NCBI GenBank assembly: GCA_947474365.1
Contig: CANJIU010000075.1
Span: 1-48,537 of the forward strand
Length of the DNA stretch: 48,537 nucleotides
Source: Opitutia bacterium
GTDB lineage: Bacteria > Verrucomicrobiota > Verrucomicrobiia > Opitutales > Opitutaceae
Direction of reading: 5' to 3'
A program made the position numbers and the translations under genes. The number at the start of each line of letters is the position of its first letter. Position 1 is the first letter of the stretch. Positions 1 to 8,885 of the stretch are shown here, one piece after another. The notes under the pieces were generated by a model. The model did not search any database. It was not told where the DNA came from and saw only the letters and a list, made by a program, of their open reading frames with translations.

Positions 1-1
1 A

Positions 2-124
2 TACATTAAGAAAAGCCGCGCCGACGGCCGGCCCACGGGACCAAAGGTCAGTTTCGATCCAGATCCGTCATGCCAGGCCGGTCGGCCGGCCATTTTGACC
101 ACCGCATTCCACCCGGTTTCCTAA
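2..124 (+). CDS. 3' end of an unrecognised gene, cut by the window edge
   Basis: One rightward frame is open from the window edge to a TAA at 122-124 and would encode the last 40 residues of a protein, ending in FHPVS. I do not recognise it. The main support is indirect: a strong rightward intrinsic terminator lies 65 bases downstream, so a rightward transcript must enter from the left. The frame is short, so it could be chance. Confidence 0.3.
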   Translation, partial: YIKKSRADGRPTGPKVSFDPDPSCQAGRPAILTTAFHPVS

Positions 125-188
125 AAGCCGATTTTTGGGACAAGGTCTACTTACGCCCCGTAAGCGCTGTTCCGTTGATACAATTCCA

Positions 189-216
189 GCCGCCCGGGAT
201 CCCGGGCGGCTTTTTT
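189..216 (+). terminator. Strong intrinsic terminator
   Basis: A perfect 22-base palindrome at 189-210 (arms GCCGCCCGGG / CCCGGGCGGC) is followed directly by six T at 211-216. This is the classic shape of a rightward Rho-independent terminator. It probably ends the transcript of the gene left of the window. Confidence 0.88.
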
Positions 217-481
217 GTGCCCGAACGTCGGAGTTCGTACCGGCGGCTGCCGCCCGGGACCACAACGTCGCCACCTCGCGGCGAAAGGCTGGGGGATCAA
301 GGCGCACTGGGGGCAGCGTCTTTGGGAAATGCAAGACACGCCACCGGCTACAATGGTGAGACTCGCGCAGCGGCGACGCCACTGTCACCAGAGATGCACG
401 ACATTGCGTCGCGGCACCCGTGTCCAGAAATCGAGATCCACCCGACGCCTTGGTGTGAATCTCGCCGAAGAGACTGCGGCA
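217..481. other. Gene-free spacer
   Basis: Nothing here resembles a gene on either strand. It separates the terminator at 189-216 from the 3' end of the leftward sulfatase. Open frames through it have no recognisable protein character. Confidence 0.5.
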
Positions 482-1780
482 CTACTTCCCGCTCCACCAG
501 GCATCGAGTTGGGCCGTCAGTCGAGCGACACGGGCGGGTTCGGCCTTCGCCAGATTTTTCTCCTCCCGCGGATCAACGGACAGCTGGTAGAGTTCGACGA
601 CGGCATTGGGTTCATTGCGCAATGCCGGCACGATCAGCTTCCATTCTCCCTCGATGACCCAGCGGTAACGAAGGCTGTCCGCCGGGCGGTTGAGGTTCAT
701 CGAATTATGGGTGAAGCACTCCCCGAAGATTGCGGTGCGCTTCGCGACCGCGGCGGCGTCGAGCAGGTTGAGGCCCGACATCCCTGGGGCCACCTTTATG
801 CCGGCGGCCGTCAGCAGCGTCGGAGCGAGATCAATTGAACTGGCGAGATAAGGCGACTTCTGCGGCGCGACCTTGGAGGGCCATCGCACCATGATGGGCG
901 TGCGCAAACCACCGTCGTATTGGGATTGCTTCGATTTGTCCGCGTACTGCCCGGTCTTGGGATTGGTGATCCAGCCATTGTCGCTGAGGTAGACAACGAT
1001 AGTGTCCTTGGTGAGTCCTTTTGCGTCGAGATGATCGAGCAATTGGCCGCAGGTTTCGTCGAACCACTCAACCATCGCCCAGTACTTCGCCACCGGCAGC
1101 GAGGGAGTCTTGTCCTTGTATTTCGCGAGCAGGCGATCCGGCGGGTTGTGCGGTTGGTGCGGCATCATCGGCGCGTACCAGACGAAGAAGGGCTTCTTCT
1201 CCTGCTGCGCGGTCGCGATGAAGTCATAGATCGGCTGCATCGACTTGCGTCCGATATCGAGCCCCTCGTCACCGTGGCGGCTCCCCTTCGTCATCCCATG
1301 CGTGAAGCCACCGCGGCTGAACTCGCCCTGCCACCATTTGCCGGACTGGAAGCTGAGGTAGCCGTTTTGAGCGAGCATTCGTGGCAGCGCCGGCGCCGCG
1401 TCCATATGCCGGTTCATGACCTCGCGACCATCCATGAAGGCCTTCGACTTGTTGAAGGCCTGCTTCGACGTGCCGTCGGTCGGCAGGGGCGGATCGTTGC
1501 TCGTGACCTTGTGCTGGTGCGGGTACTGCCCGGTGATCATCGACGCGAGACTGGGACAGCAGAGGCTCGACGGCACATAGCCGCGGGCAAACGTCAGGCT
1601 CTGCGCCGCGAGCCGGTCGAGATTGGGCGTGTGCACGTCCTTCGAGCCCATGAACGAGTAGTCGGACCACAACTGATCGTCGGAAACGATCATCACGATG
1701 TTCGGCGGAGCGGCGGCAACCCGGAGAATCGGGAAAAATCCGAGAATCGCGGCCAGGAAGGGCAGGAGCAGTTTTTTCAT
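482..1780 (-). CDS. Secreted sulfatase (alkaline-phosphatase superfamily, S1 type)
   Basis: This is a 432-residue exported sulfatase that would hydrolyse sulfate esters, most likely on a glycan. Residues 1-24 form a signal peptide (MKK, hydrophobic run, VAAA). The sulfatase start PPNIVMIVSDDQ follows, with metal ligands D34 and D35. The active-site loop reads LCCPSLASMITG: C74 sits where the formylglycine precursor belongs, followed by P76 and S77, but residue 78 is Leu instead of the Arg of the CxPxR signature. SGKWW (K148), a conserved His in MMPHQPH and the DNG metal motif (D267, N268) are all present. The gene stands alone on the minus strand; the DNA upstream holds a copy of the 141-bp repeat. 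Its substrate cannot be told from sequence. Confidence 0.93.
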   Translation of the reverse strand: MKKLLLPFLAAILGFFPILRVAAAPPNIVMIVSDDQLWSDYSFMGSKDVHTPNLDRLAAQSLTFARGYVPSSLCCPSLASMITGQYPHQHKVTSNDPPLPTDGTSKQAFNKSKAFMDGREVMNRHMDAAPALPRMLAQNGYLSFQSGKWWQGEFSRGGFTHGMTKGSRHGDEGLDIGRKSMQPIYDFIATAQQEKKPFFVWYAPMMPHQPHNPPDRLLAKYKDKTPSLPVAKYWAMVEWFDETCGQLLDHLDAKGLTKDTIVVYLSDNGWITNPKTGQYADKSKQSQYDGGLRTPIMVRWPSKVAPQKSPYLASSIDLAPTLLTAAGIKVAPGMSGLNLLDAAAVAKRTAIFGECFTHNSMNLNRPADSLRYRWVIEGEWKLIVPALRNEPNAVVELYQLSVDPREEKNLAKAEPARVARLTAQLDAWWSGK

Positions 1781-1888
1781 GCGGAGCAGAAGAGGGGTTG
1801 AGGCGAGTGAGCAGATAAGTGCGGACGGCCGGTGATGGACAGGATTTTCTCTCCTTCACCCTCCCTCCAAGTTCCAGGTCATCCTCGG

Positions 1889-2032
1889 GCGCATCGTCAC
1901 GTTGACGGTTGCCCGTAGCTGCGAGCGCCAGCGAGCGGACGCTCGGTCGTGTTTTCCCGGTCCACTCGCTGGCGCTCGCGGCCACGAAAGGGTGGGTTGC
2001 GCCCGATACGCTGACCGTCGATCGGCAGTTAC
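1889..2032 (+). repeat. 141-bp nested inverted-repeat element, copy A (divergent, inner hairpin flipped)
   Basis: Copy A has the left outer arm (GCATCGTCACGTTGACGGT, 1889-1907), an inner hairpin with arms of about 26 bases (roughly 1913-1938 and 1959-1984), and a decayed right outer arm (2014-2032). The short left and long right linkers match copies B-E. The loop GCTCGGTCGTGTTTTCCCG is instead close to the reverse complement of the loops in the other copies, so the inner hairpin is inverted relative to its frame. It lies between the sulfatase and the acyltransferase. Confidence 0.8.
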
Positions 2033-2045
2033 ACCATCATCATCG

Positions 2046-3335
2046 ATGAACAAGATTCGGGCTCGCCCGGTGCCGGCGGCCCGGCCACCGTCCCTCGCAA
2101 AAAAGCCCTGGTCCGACAACTCCCCTACCCCGTTGAACCCACCCACCACCTCCCCCAGCCCCAGCCTGCGACCGGCCACTGATCGTCTCGAATCCGTGGA
2201 TCTGTTACGCGGCATCGTCATGGTGCTCATGGCGCTCGATCACACGCGCGGCTTTTTCCACTTCGGCGCCATCCGGGGCTACGGCCCGCTCGATCTGGCC
2301 ACCACCACGGCGCCCCTGTTTCTCACCCGCTGGATCACGCACTATTGCGCACCGACCTTCATCTTTCTCGCCGGCACCGGCGCGTTCCTGTCGTCGACCC
2401 GGGGGAAATCGAAACACGAGCTCTCGTGGTTTCTCGTCACCCGCGGACTCTGGCTGGTCCTGCTCGAGCTCACCTACATCAAGTGGGCCGGCTGGGCGTT
2501 CGCCATCGACCTGCACAGCAGCAACGGCGCCGTGATCTGGGCGATCGGTTGGTCGATGGTCGCGCTCGCCGCGATCATTCACTTGCCACTGACGGGGATC
2601 GCCGTCTTCGGCGTCGGGATGATCGTCTCCCACAACCTCCTCGACGGCGTGACGCCCGAGTCGTGGGGCGCGGCCAGCGGCCTCTGGAAAATCCTCCACG
2701 CCGGCGGACCGGTGGAATTTGCCCCGGGCTACTTTCTTTATGCCGGTTATCCGCTGATTCCCTGGATTGGCGTGATGGCGGCGGGGTACGCGTTTGGAGC
2801 CATTCTGCAGCGTGACCGGGCGGAGCGGCAGGGATTCATCCTGCGCCTCGGCGTGGCCCTCACCCTCGGGTTTGTCGCGCTGCGGTTCAGCAATTTCTAC
2901 GGTAACACGACGCCGTGGACCTCCCAGTCGACGCCACTCCGCACGGTGTTCTCGTTTCTCGACTGCCGGAAATATCCCCCGTCGCTCTGTTACCTGCTGA
3001 TGACGCTCGGTCCGGCCCTCTGCGTCCTGGCCTGGCTGGATCGCGCGCCGCGGCCGGGGCTCCGCTCGGTGCAGGTGTTTGGCCGGGTGCCGATGTTCTA
3101 TTACCTCCTCCACCTTCCGCTCATTCACGGCATGGCGCTCACCGTGGAGTTGATCCGCAACGGCCACGCCGAGTGGCTGCACGGCGGCAAGGTCACCATT
3201 CCGCCAGCCGCCGGATCCAGCCTGTCCGGCGTGTATCTCGCCTGGGCCGTGGCGCTCCTGTTACTCTACCCCGTATGCACGTGGTTCGCCGATCTGAAAC
3301 GCCGGCGGCGCGACCCCTGGTTGAGTTACCTTTGA
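2046..3335 (+). CDS. Multi-pass membrane acyltransferase-like protein (DUF1624 / HGSNAT-like)
   Basis: This 429-residue integral membrane protein resembles the DUF1624 / heparan-alpha-glucosaminide N-acetyltransferase catalytic family, whose members are thought to move acetyl groups across the membrane onto sugars. After a Pro/Ser-rich N-terminus of about 45 residues, the family opening RLESVDLLRGIVMVLMALDH is present (VDLLRG 51-56, LDHTRGF 64-70). About ten hydrophobic segments follow, with the typical FIFLAGTGAFL segment. I chose ATG 2046; the frame is open further upstream, but that part runs through repeat copy A. No clear Shine-Dalgarno is visible. It overlaps the next gene by four bases, so the two are probably translationally coupled. 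Acetyl transfer is inferred from the family; the acceptor is unknown. Confidence 0.82.
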   Translation: MNKIRARPVPAARPPSLAKKPWSDNSPTPLNPPTTSPSPSLRPATDRLESVDLLRGIVMVLMALDHTRGFFHFGAIRGYGPLDLATTTAPLFLTRWITHYCAPTFIFLAGTGAFLSSTRGKSKHELSWFLVTRGLWLVLLELTYIKWAGWAFAIDLHSSNGAVIWAIGWSMVALAAIIHLPLTGIAVFGVGMIVSHNLLDGVTPESWGAASGLWKILHAGGPVEFAPGYFLYAGYPLIPWIGVMAAGYAFGAILQRDRAERQGFILRLGVALTLGFVALRFSNFYGNTTPWTSQSTPLRTVFSFLDCRKYPPSLCYLLMTLGPALCVLAWLDRAPRPGLRSVQVFGRVPMFYYLLHLPLIHGMALTVELIRNGHAEWLHGGKVTIPPAAGSSLSGVYLAWAVALLLLYPVCTWFADLKRRRRDPWLSYL

Positions 3336-3937
3336 ACTCCGCCGCGATCCGCCAGTTCGTTCTTGTCGCCACCTTGACGGTCGTCGTTGCGGCGCCCCCT
3401 CCCGCCATGAAACCGCATCCCGACGCCGCGCCCAACATTCATCCGCCGGGTGAGGTCGACCGGCCGGAGTTGGTGCCCTTCATTGTGACAGCCCCCAATG
3501 CCCTGCCCGGCATCGTCGTCGACGAAACCGAGGCGACGCTTGTCGGGACGTGGCAGTATTCCACGCACACGCCACCGTATGTGGGAATCGGTTACCTGCA
3601 GGATCAGCGTGAGGGCAAGGGCAGGAAGTCAGTCACGTTCACTCCCCGGCTGCCGCACGACGGATGGTACGAGGTGCGGGTGGCGCACTGTTACAACGTG
3701 CGGCGGGCCACGAACACGCCGGTGACCGTGCATCACGCGGACGGCGACGCCACGGTGCGGATCAACCAGCGGGAAGAGCCGCCGCACGGCCGGTTGTTTC
3801 GGAGCATCGGGACGTTTCGGTTCGCAGCCGGAAAGTCCGGCTGGGTCCGCATCAGCACCGAGGGCACGGAGAACGGCTACGTCATCGCCGACGCGGTCCA
3901 GTGGCTGCCGGTGGATCCCAAAGAAAAGGCGCGGTGA
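3332..3937 (+). CDS. Exported golvesin C-terminal-like domain protein
   Basis: The product is about 201 residues if translation starts at TTG 3332, which overlaps the upstream stop codon (TTGA). An in-frame ATG at 3407 would give a 176-residue version without the hydrophobic leader. The TTG version begins with a leader (FVLVATLTVVVAAPPPA) that looks like a signal peptide. Residues of about 65-195 match the golvesin C-terminal-like beta-sandwich fold: DETEATLVGTW, then YVGIGYL, WYEVRVAHC, GTFRFAAGKSGWVRI and the closing GYVIADAVQW. This domain is usually attached to secreted oxidoreductases or xanthan lyases and is thought to bind carbohydrate or another surface; here it stands alone. Overlap with the acyltransferase suggests the two act on one cell-surface glycan. 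Confidence 0.72.
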   Translation: MNSAAIRQFVLVATLTVVVAAPPPAMKPHPDAAPNIHPPGEVDRPELVPFIVTAPNALPGIVVDETEATLVGTWQYSTHTPPYVGIGYLQDQREGKGRKSVTFTPRLPHDGWYEVRVAHCYNVRRATNTPVTVHHADGDATVRINQREEPPHGRLFRSIGTFRFAAGKSGWVRISTEGTENGYVIADAVQWLPVDPKEKAR

Positions 3938-3975
3938 GGTCACTGCGCCTGGGGAATTGAGTCTGCTGCGGCCGA

Positions 3976-6963
3976 TCAGAACTGGCCGCTCACGCCGACA
4001 TTGATGGTCATTTCCGCGAGGTACTCCTGGCGGATCCGTGACGGGATGTAGCGGTAAACCGTCGGTCCCTTCTGCGAAAGATTGGTGGCGTCGAGGAAGA
4101 GCGTGGCCTCCGGCCGCAGCTTGTAGCTCAGGCTCGCATTCAACGTCGTGAGATTCTTTCGATACAACCGGTTCTCCGGCGGGTTCGTGTTTCCGAGTGC
4201 ACTCAGGTGCTCACCCGTGAAGTTGGCCGAGAGGGACGCGCCGAAACGCTTGTACGTGTAGAGGAGCCGGGCGTTTCCGGTCTTGGGAATGAAGCCGAGG
4301 ACGTTGTTCTTCAAAATCGGCGTGGTACCGGTGAACCGACCGGTGGCCTGCAACACCGAATAGTTCGCGGAGAAATAGAGGCCCTTGAGCGCGCCCGGAA
4401 AAAAGTCCAACCGCTGGCGGAAATCGAATTCCCAGCCGCGAAACTTCGCCTCTCCGGCATTGGTGCTGGAGGTCAGCGTGTAACCGGCAAACTGGTTGTC
4501 GAAGCCGTTGTCCGGGCCGCTCGGAATCACCCCCACCACCGCGCTGACGATGTAATCGGTGATTTTCTTTTCAAAATAACCGACGGAAATCAGCCCGTTG
4601 CCCTTCATCACGTACTCGAGCTTGAGATCGACGTTCTTCGCGAGTTGGGGCTTGAGGGCGGGATTGCCGGCCGAAACGGTCTGCGTGGTGTCGTTGAACG
4701 AGACCGCCGGAATGATCTGCGCGAGGACCGGCCGGCCATAGCTTGAGGACCAACTCGTACGCGCCTTCAGGTTCGGGGTAATATCATATCCGAGATGGAC
4801 GCTCGGAAAATACTTGGTGTATTCCCCGTTGGCGCCCAACGGAACGTAGTCGAGCTTCGCCCGCTTGAGCGCATCGGGTTCGGCGGCGACGGTGGTCGAC
4901 CGAAGCTTGAGGTAGGTAAACGTGTCGACCTTGACGTTTTCAGCGCGCACGCCACCGAGAAGCGTGAATCGACCGATCCGGCTGGTGCCCTGGATGTAGC
5001 CAGCGTCGACCGCCTCTTCCATCAGGCGACGTCCCGTGAAGGGCTGCTGCGCCGCAAAGTTCAGGTCCTCGGTCCAAAGCGTCGGATTGGACAGCTGGTC
5101 GTTGACCGACGAGGGCTCGATGGTCGGAATGCGCACACCGTTTTTCTGCTCGAAGCGGGAGATGACCATCGGAACGCCGGACATGGCAGGCGCGCCGGCC
5201 GCACGATTCCAACGCCGGGCGTTGTTGTTCCGGTTGTTGATGCGGCGATTCACCGTGTCGAAACCGGACTTGATCGTGAAGGGGTAGGCCGTGGAGACGA
5301 GGTACGAGGCGTTGATCGTCGCGGACCACTCGTTGAGATCCGAGACCAGGTCGCGCTTCGTCAGCAAAATATTGGTCTGGTAGCTCGCGATGTCGGAGAC
5401 GCTGGGACCGGCGGTCTGGGTAAACACGCGCCCGTCGAGGTTGGACTTGTCGAGAATCATCCCGATGTTCTCGGCCCGCATGGTCATCGTCCCGCCGCGG
5501 GTATTCGGGCCGGAATCGAGATTGAAATGGGTGTTACTCGCCCGCGCGGCGTAATCCAGCTTGAGCTGGCCGAGATTGTGTTCGCCCAAGAACGTCGCCG
5601 TCGGATTTCGGCTGTAGAAAGACACGTTCATGGTTTCGAGGTCCATCCTCGTTCCCGCCGCACCCGGCACCTGGCGCAGTTCCGTGCGATTCTCCGTAAA
5701 GCCGGGAACGATCGAGCCCGTGCCGGTGAACTGGCCGTTGGCGACGGTGGCGATCGTTCCATTGCCCAACGGATCGATCTTCGTCCGCATGTAGTAGGGC
5801 TCGGCACCGGCATTGTGAATGACACGGAAGGAATAGGTGCTGCGCGTCGACGGCCGGTAGTCCACCCGCAGGCCGAGCCCGGTGACGATGCGATGATTGA
5901 GTCCGGTATAGGTGGTGTAGTCGTTGAAGTAAGCCACCGGGTTGGTCGTCGACTGGTAAAAGAGGTTGTCGTTTACGATCATGTTCACCGACTCCGTGTA
6001 GGAGGCGTTGAACGAGATGCCGAGATTGCGCCGGCCGCCGAAGACATCGAAGACCTCCTGGTAGCTCAGGCTGGTAATGGGGCTGAGGGAGTGGTCCGCG
6101 CGCTGTTGGGAACGGTCGGCAAACGGCGGCGACCAGCGGGCGCTGAAGTTGTAATTGAAGCGGCGTTTTTCCGACATGTTCAGCGGGGAGCGGGTCTTGA
6201 GATTGAGCTGGCCGCCAATCGAGTCGGCCCGCTTGTCCGGCGTCTGGCCCGCGATGATTTCAATCTGCTCGTACATCGCGCCCGAGAGCGAATAGAGCGA
6301 AGCGGAGCGTCCGGCGCCGTCAACGCCGGTGGAGGACATGCCGTCGACGTTCAGTCGGGTGAACCCGGCATCCATGCCGCGAATACTGACATTTCTGGCC
6401 GAATTGTCCTCGTCGGGCAGGAACGTGATGCCTGGCAGCCGCATCGCCAGCTCGGCGATGTTCATCGTGGCCATGTTGCCCCATTCATCCATGGCCGTGA
6501 CATTCTTGATATTGGGAGCGTTCCGCTGCTCGGTGATCGCGAGCGCCTGCCCCTCCTTTTCCGTGGCCACCGTGAAGGCCTCCATTACCAGCGCGAGCTG
6601 CGGCCGCATCTCCGCGTCAACCGCCGTGGACTCGGCACTCCGGACCGTCAACGAGCGACGCTCATCCTCGAAACCGGTGTAGGAAATGACCACCTCCACC
6701 GGACCGGGCGGCACGTTTTGCAGCAGGAAGCTGCCCGAGCTGTCCGTCACCTGCGACCGGTTCAGCGCCGGGATGCTGACCACGGCGCCTTGGAGGCCGT
6801 TGTGTGTCTTGGAACTGCTGACGGACCCGGAGATGGTGCCCGACGCGGCGGCGGCCACCAATGGCGTCGAGGCCATGGCGAGGCCGGCAAACAGGATCAG
6901 GGCGCAATACAACGTCCAGGAGGACAGGAACGACGGGCGGAGCGCAGCACGGAGGTGTTTCAT
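3976..6963 (-). CDS. TonB-dependent receptor with N-terminal carboxypeptidase-regulatory-like domain
   Basis: This 995-residue outer-membrane receptor probably imports a glycan fragment or other large nutrient using TonB energy. The order is a signal peptide with a long hydrophobic core (1-40), a CarboxypepD_reg-like beta-sandwich (about 41-120: GTISGSVSSSKTHNGLQGAVV...), a TonB-box-like stretch (MEAFTVAT), a plug (MNIAELAMRLPGITFLPDEDNSARNVSIRGM), and a 22-strand-type barrel ending in a C-terminal Phe (NVGVSGQF). ATG 6963 is chosen because it begins the signal peptide. The same frame stays open to 7230, but that extension runs through repeat copy B and is not protein-like. It is convergent with the golvesin gene and no partner SusD-like gene is present. 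Confidence 0.93.
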   Translation of the reverse strand: MKHLRAALRPSFLSSWTLYCALILFAGLAMASTPLVAAAASGTISGSVSSSKTHNGLQGAVVSIPALNRSQVTDSSGSFLLQNVPPGPVEVVISYTGFEDERRSLTVRSAESTAVDAEMRPQLALVMEAFTVATEKEGQALAITEQRNAPNIKNVTAMDEWGNMATMNIAELAMRLPGITFLPDEDNSARNVSIRGMDAGFTRLNVDGMSSTGVDGAGRSASLYSLSGAMYEQIEIIAGQTPDKRADSIGGQLNLKTRSPLNMSEKRRFNYNFSARWSPPFADRSQQRADHSLSPITSLSYQEVFDVFGGRRNLGISFNASYTESVNMIVNDNLFYQSTTNPVAYFNDYTTYTGLNHRIVTGLGLRVDYRPSTRSTYSFRVIHNAGAEPYYMRTKIDPLGNGTIATVANGQFTGTGSIVPGFTENRTELRQVPGAAGTRMDLETMNVSFYSRNPTATFLGEHNLGQLKLDYAARASNTHFNLDSGPNTRGGTMTMRAENIGMILDKSNLDGRVFTQTAGPSVSDIASYQTNILLTKRDLVSDLNEWSATINASYLVSTAYPFTIKSGFDTVNRRINNRNNNARRWNRAAGAPAMSGVPMVISRFEQKNGVRIPTIEPSSVNDQLSNPTLWTEDLNFAAQQPFTGRRLMEEAVDAGYIQGTSRIGRFTLLGGVRAENVKVDTFTYLKLRSTTVAAEPDALKRAKLDYVPLGANGEYTKYFPSVHLGYDITPNLKARTSWSSSYGRPVLAQIIPAVSFNDTTQTVSAGNPALKPQLAKNVDLKLEYVMKGNGLISVGYFEKKITDYIVSAVVGVIPSGPDNGFDNQFAGYTLTSSTNAGEAKFRGWEFDFRQRLDFFPGALKGLYFSANYSVLQATGRFTGTTPILKNNVLGFIPKTGNARLLYTYKRFGASLSANFTGEHLSALGNTNPPENRLYRKNLTTLNASLSYKLRPEATLFLDATNLSQKGPTVYRYIPSRIRQEYLAEMTINVGVSGQF

Positions 6964-7100
6964 CGATGTACTTGTTTCGCGCCAACCGGTCAGGGCTGGC
7001 GCAGGTGGGTCGATCCACGGTTCGTGGAGGTCGCGAAATACATAGAATCCACGTCCGCTCCGTGTCCACGACTTTCGCGGGCGTGGGAAGGCGACGCGAA

Positions 7101-7241
7101 GCATCTCCACATTGACGGTTATCCGTAGCCGCGAGCGCCAGCGAGTGGACCGGAACAACGCGACGAGCGTCCACTCGCTGGCGCTCGCGGCTACGAGACA
7201 ATTGGTGGCTGACGACATTCTCACCGTCAATTCGCAGATGC
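7101..7241 (+). repeat. 141-bp nested inverted-repeat element, copy B
   Basis: The outer arms are GCATCTCCACATTGACGGT (7101-7119) and ACCGTCAATTCGCAGATGC (7223-7241). Inside lies a perfect 26-bp inner inverted repeat starting with GTAG on the left and ending with CTAC on the right, with an 18-base loop (CGGAACAACGCGACGAGC). A 28-base linker follows the right inner arm; only about five bases precede the left arm. It sits upstream of the TBDR gene and is non-coding; apparent open frames through it are artefacts. Confidence 0.9.
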
Positions 7242-7309
7242 GCCCAAGGCGCCGCCACGTACCCTAATTGGGACAGGTGGAAAATCCCATCGACTCCAAT
7301 TGTGCGGTA

Positions 7310-7370
7310 TTGGGACGGCGACAACTGGGTCGCGGCTGCAATCCACGCGACGAGGGCGTCGCGTCCCCAA
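7310..7370. repeat. Hairpin containing the CGCGACGAGGGCGTCGCG motif
   Basis: The outer arms TTGGGACGGCGAC (7310-7322) and GTCGCGTCCCCAA (7358-7370) are inverted repeats with small mismatches. The core at 7346-7363 (CGCGACGAGGGCGTCGCG) recurs as its reverse complement at 8895-8912 with one mismatch, so the two sites look like members of one dispersed family. This spacer (7242-7426) has no gene. Confidence 0.55.
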
Positions 7371-7426
7371 GGTCCGAATATTGCGATCGGTGAAGCGTCG
7401 GGCGGACGGGCGAACGCCGCCGCACC

Positions 7427-8809
7427 CTACGCTGCCGGCACTTCCCAGCCGGGGCGATAGGTCTTGGTGAGCATCGCGTTGGCCTCGGGATTGTTCGTGA
7501 TGCGGAGATTCTCCGCGTCCCACTTCAACGCGGGCGCCTCCTTCACCACATTCGAGCCGCGCTTTGGAATCGGCGGCCGCGCCGCGCGCGTCGCCACATT
7601 GCCCAACTGCACCGTCTCGCTGAGCGGGCCGGCATAGTCGAAGCCATCCGTTGTCCGCCCGCCGGCGATGATCGCATCGATCCAGAGATGCCAATGATTG
7701 AGCCCCTTGATATCCTTGGGATAGGTGAAGCCCGTGAAATTCTCGACCGGGTAAAGGCGCGGTCCGCCGACGTGGGGCAGCACCATGTTGCCCTTCTCGC
7801 CGATGAACAGCGACCCGCTCTTGGGTAATTCGATTTCCGGGGGCAGTTGCGCCAGTTTGCGGTCCGGGTGCAATCCGCCGTCGGTCCAGGTGAGCGTCAG
7901 CGTCTTGCCCGTGGTGAGCTCATTGCCGGGGAAAACGTAGCGCACGGTCTCCATCGTCGGCCAGATCTGGCGGTTGATGCCGCTGTTGTCGGCGGCGATC
8001 GTGAGCGGCGCCTTCAGCCCCAACGCGGTGAAGACCGGATCGAAAATGTGCGCCCCGAAATCTCCCAGCGCGCCGCTGCCGAAATCCTGCCAGTCGCGCC
8101 ACGCAAACGGGTGGTACACCCCCGGGGCATACGGCCGCATCGGTGCGCCGCCGATCCAGCGATCCCAATCCACGCCCTTGGGCACCGCGGCCGGAGCCGG
8201 CGGCTCGAGCAGGCGAGTACGTTCATTGCCGGTGTAGGGCAGCCACGAGCGTACTTCCTTCACCTTCCCGATCACCCCTTCGCGGATCAGCCGCGTCCCC
8301 AGGCGGTATTCGACCGCCGAGTGAATCTGATTTCCCATCTGGGTGACGACGTTCTTCTTCTTCGCCCAGAGCTGCATCTGCCGGCACTCCCAGACCGTGT
8401 GCGCCAGCGGTTTCTGGCAATACACGTGCTTCCCGCGCTTCATCGCCTCGATTGAGGCCAGCGCGTGCATGTGGTCGGGCGTCGCCACAATCACGCCATC
8501 GACCTTGTCTCCCAGCTTTTCCAGCATGTCCCGGAAATCCCCGAAATGCGGCGTGCCTGGATGGTCGGCGTCCGCCTTGGCGTAGCACTCCTGGTCGATG
8601 TCGCAAAAACCCACGTACTTGACTTTCGGATGCGACGCGAGGCTGTGGATGTCAGAATAACCGCGGGCGCTCACTCCGATCGCCGCCAGCTGGACGGCGC
8701 TGTTCGGGTTGGCGGACCGCAGCACCGCCGGAAATCCCAGGACGGCGCCGGCGAGGGCCGACTGCTTCAGAAAGGTGCGACGCGTGGTGGTATCGTTGGA
8801 GGTATTCAT
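7427..8809 (-). CDS. Tat-exported Gfo/Idh/MocA family oxidoreductase
   Basis: This 460-residue NAD(P)-dependent sugar or polyol oxidoreductase begins with a twin-arginine signal (TTTRRTFLKQSALAGAVLG, about residues 7-25), so it probably acts in the periplasm. The Rossmann part follows (VQLAAIGVSARGYSDIHSL; GFCDID at 68-72). The family's EKP motif appears as CQKPLAHT (131-138), with Gln in place of Glu. The C-terminal domain has the usual GDFGAHIFDPVF segment. ATG 8809 is preferred because it starts the Tat signal; an ATG at 8833 would add eight unneeded residues. This Tat-exported class is common in Planctomycetota and Verrucomicrobiota, and a few relatives act as glycosidases through NAD. 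The gene is divergent from the PSCyt/DUF1501 pair. Confidence 0.9.
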   Translation of the reverse strand: MNTSNDTTTRRTFLKQSALAGAVLGFPAVLRSANPNSAVQLAAIGVSARGYSDIHSLASHPKVKYVGFCDIDQECYAKADADHPGTPHFGDFRDMLEKLGDKVDGVIVATPDHMHALASIEAMKRGKHVYCQKPLAHTVWECRQMQLWAKKKNVVTQMGNQIHSAVEYRLGTRLIREGVIGKVKEVRSWLPYTGNERTRLLEPPAPAAVPKGVDWDRWIGGAPMRPYAPGVYHPFAWRDWQDFGSGALGDFGAHIFDPVFTALGLKAPLTIAADNSGINRQIWPTMETVRYVFPGNELTTGKTLTLTWTDGGLHPDRKLAQLPPEIELPKSGSLFIGEKGNMVLPHVGGPRLYPVENFTGFTYPKDIKGLNHWHLWIDAIIAGGRTTDGFDYAGPLSETVQLGNVATRAARPPIPKRGSNVVKEAPALKWDAENLRITNNPEANAMLTKTYRPGWEVPAA

Positions 8810-8885
8810 CGCTGGAGGAAGGGGTGGCAACATCGTCGCGCGTGGCGCCGGCGGGTCAAGCCCGGCGGGGGGAGCGACTCAATTT

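Noticed and set aside
4795..7128. A 777-residue open frame on the plus strand opposite the TBDR
   Set aside because: It is antisense to a clear receptor, rich in Arg/Gly/Val as expected from high-GC shadow frames, and matches nothing I recognise.
6964..7230. N-terminal extension of the TBDR at 3976-6963
   Set aside because: The extension translates repeat copy B and promoter DNA; the signal peptide starts at 6963.
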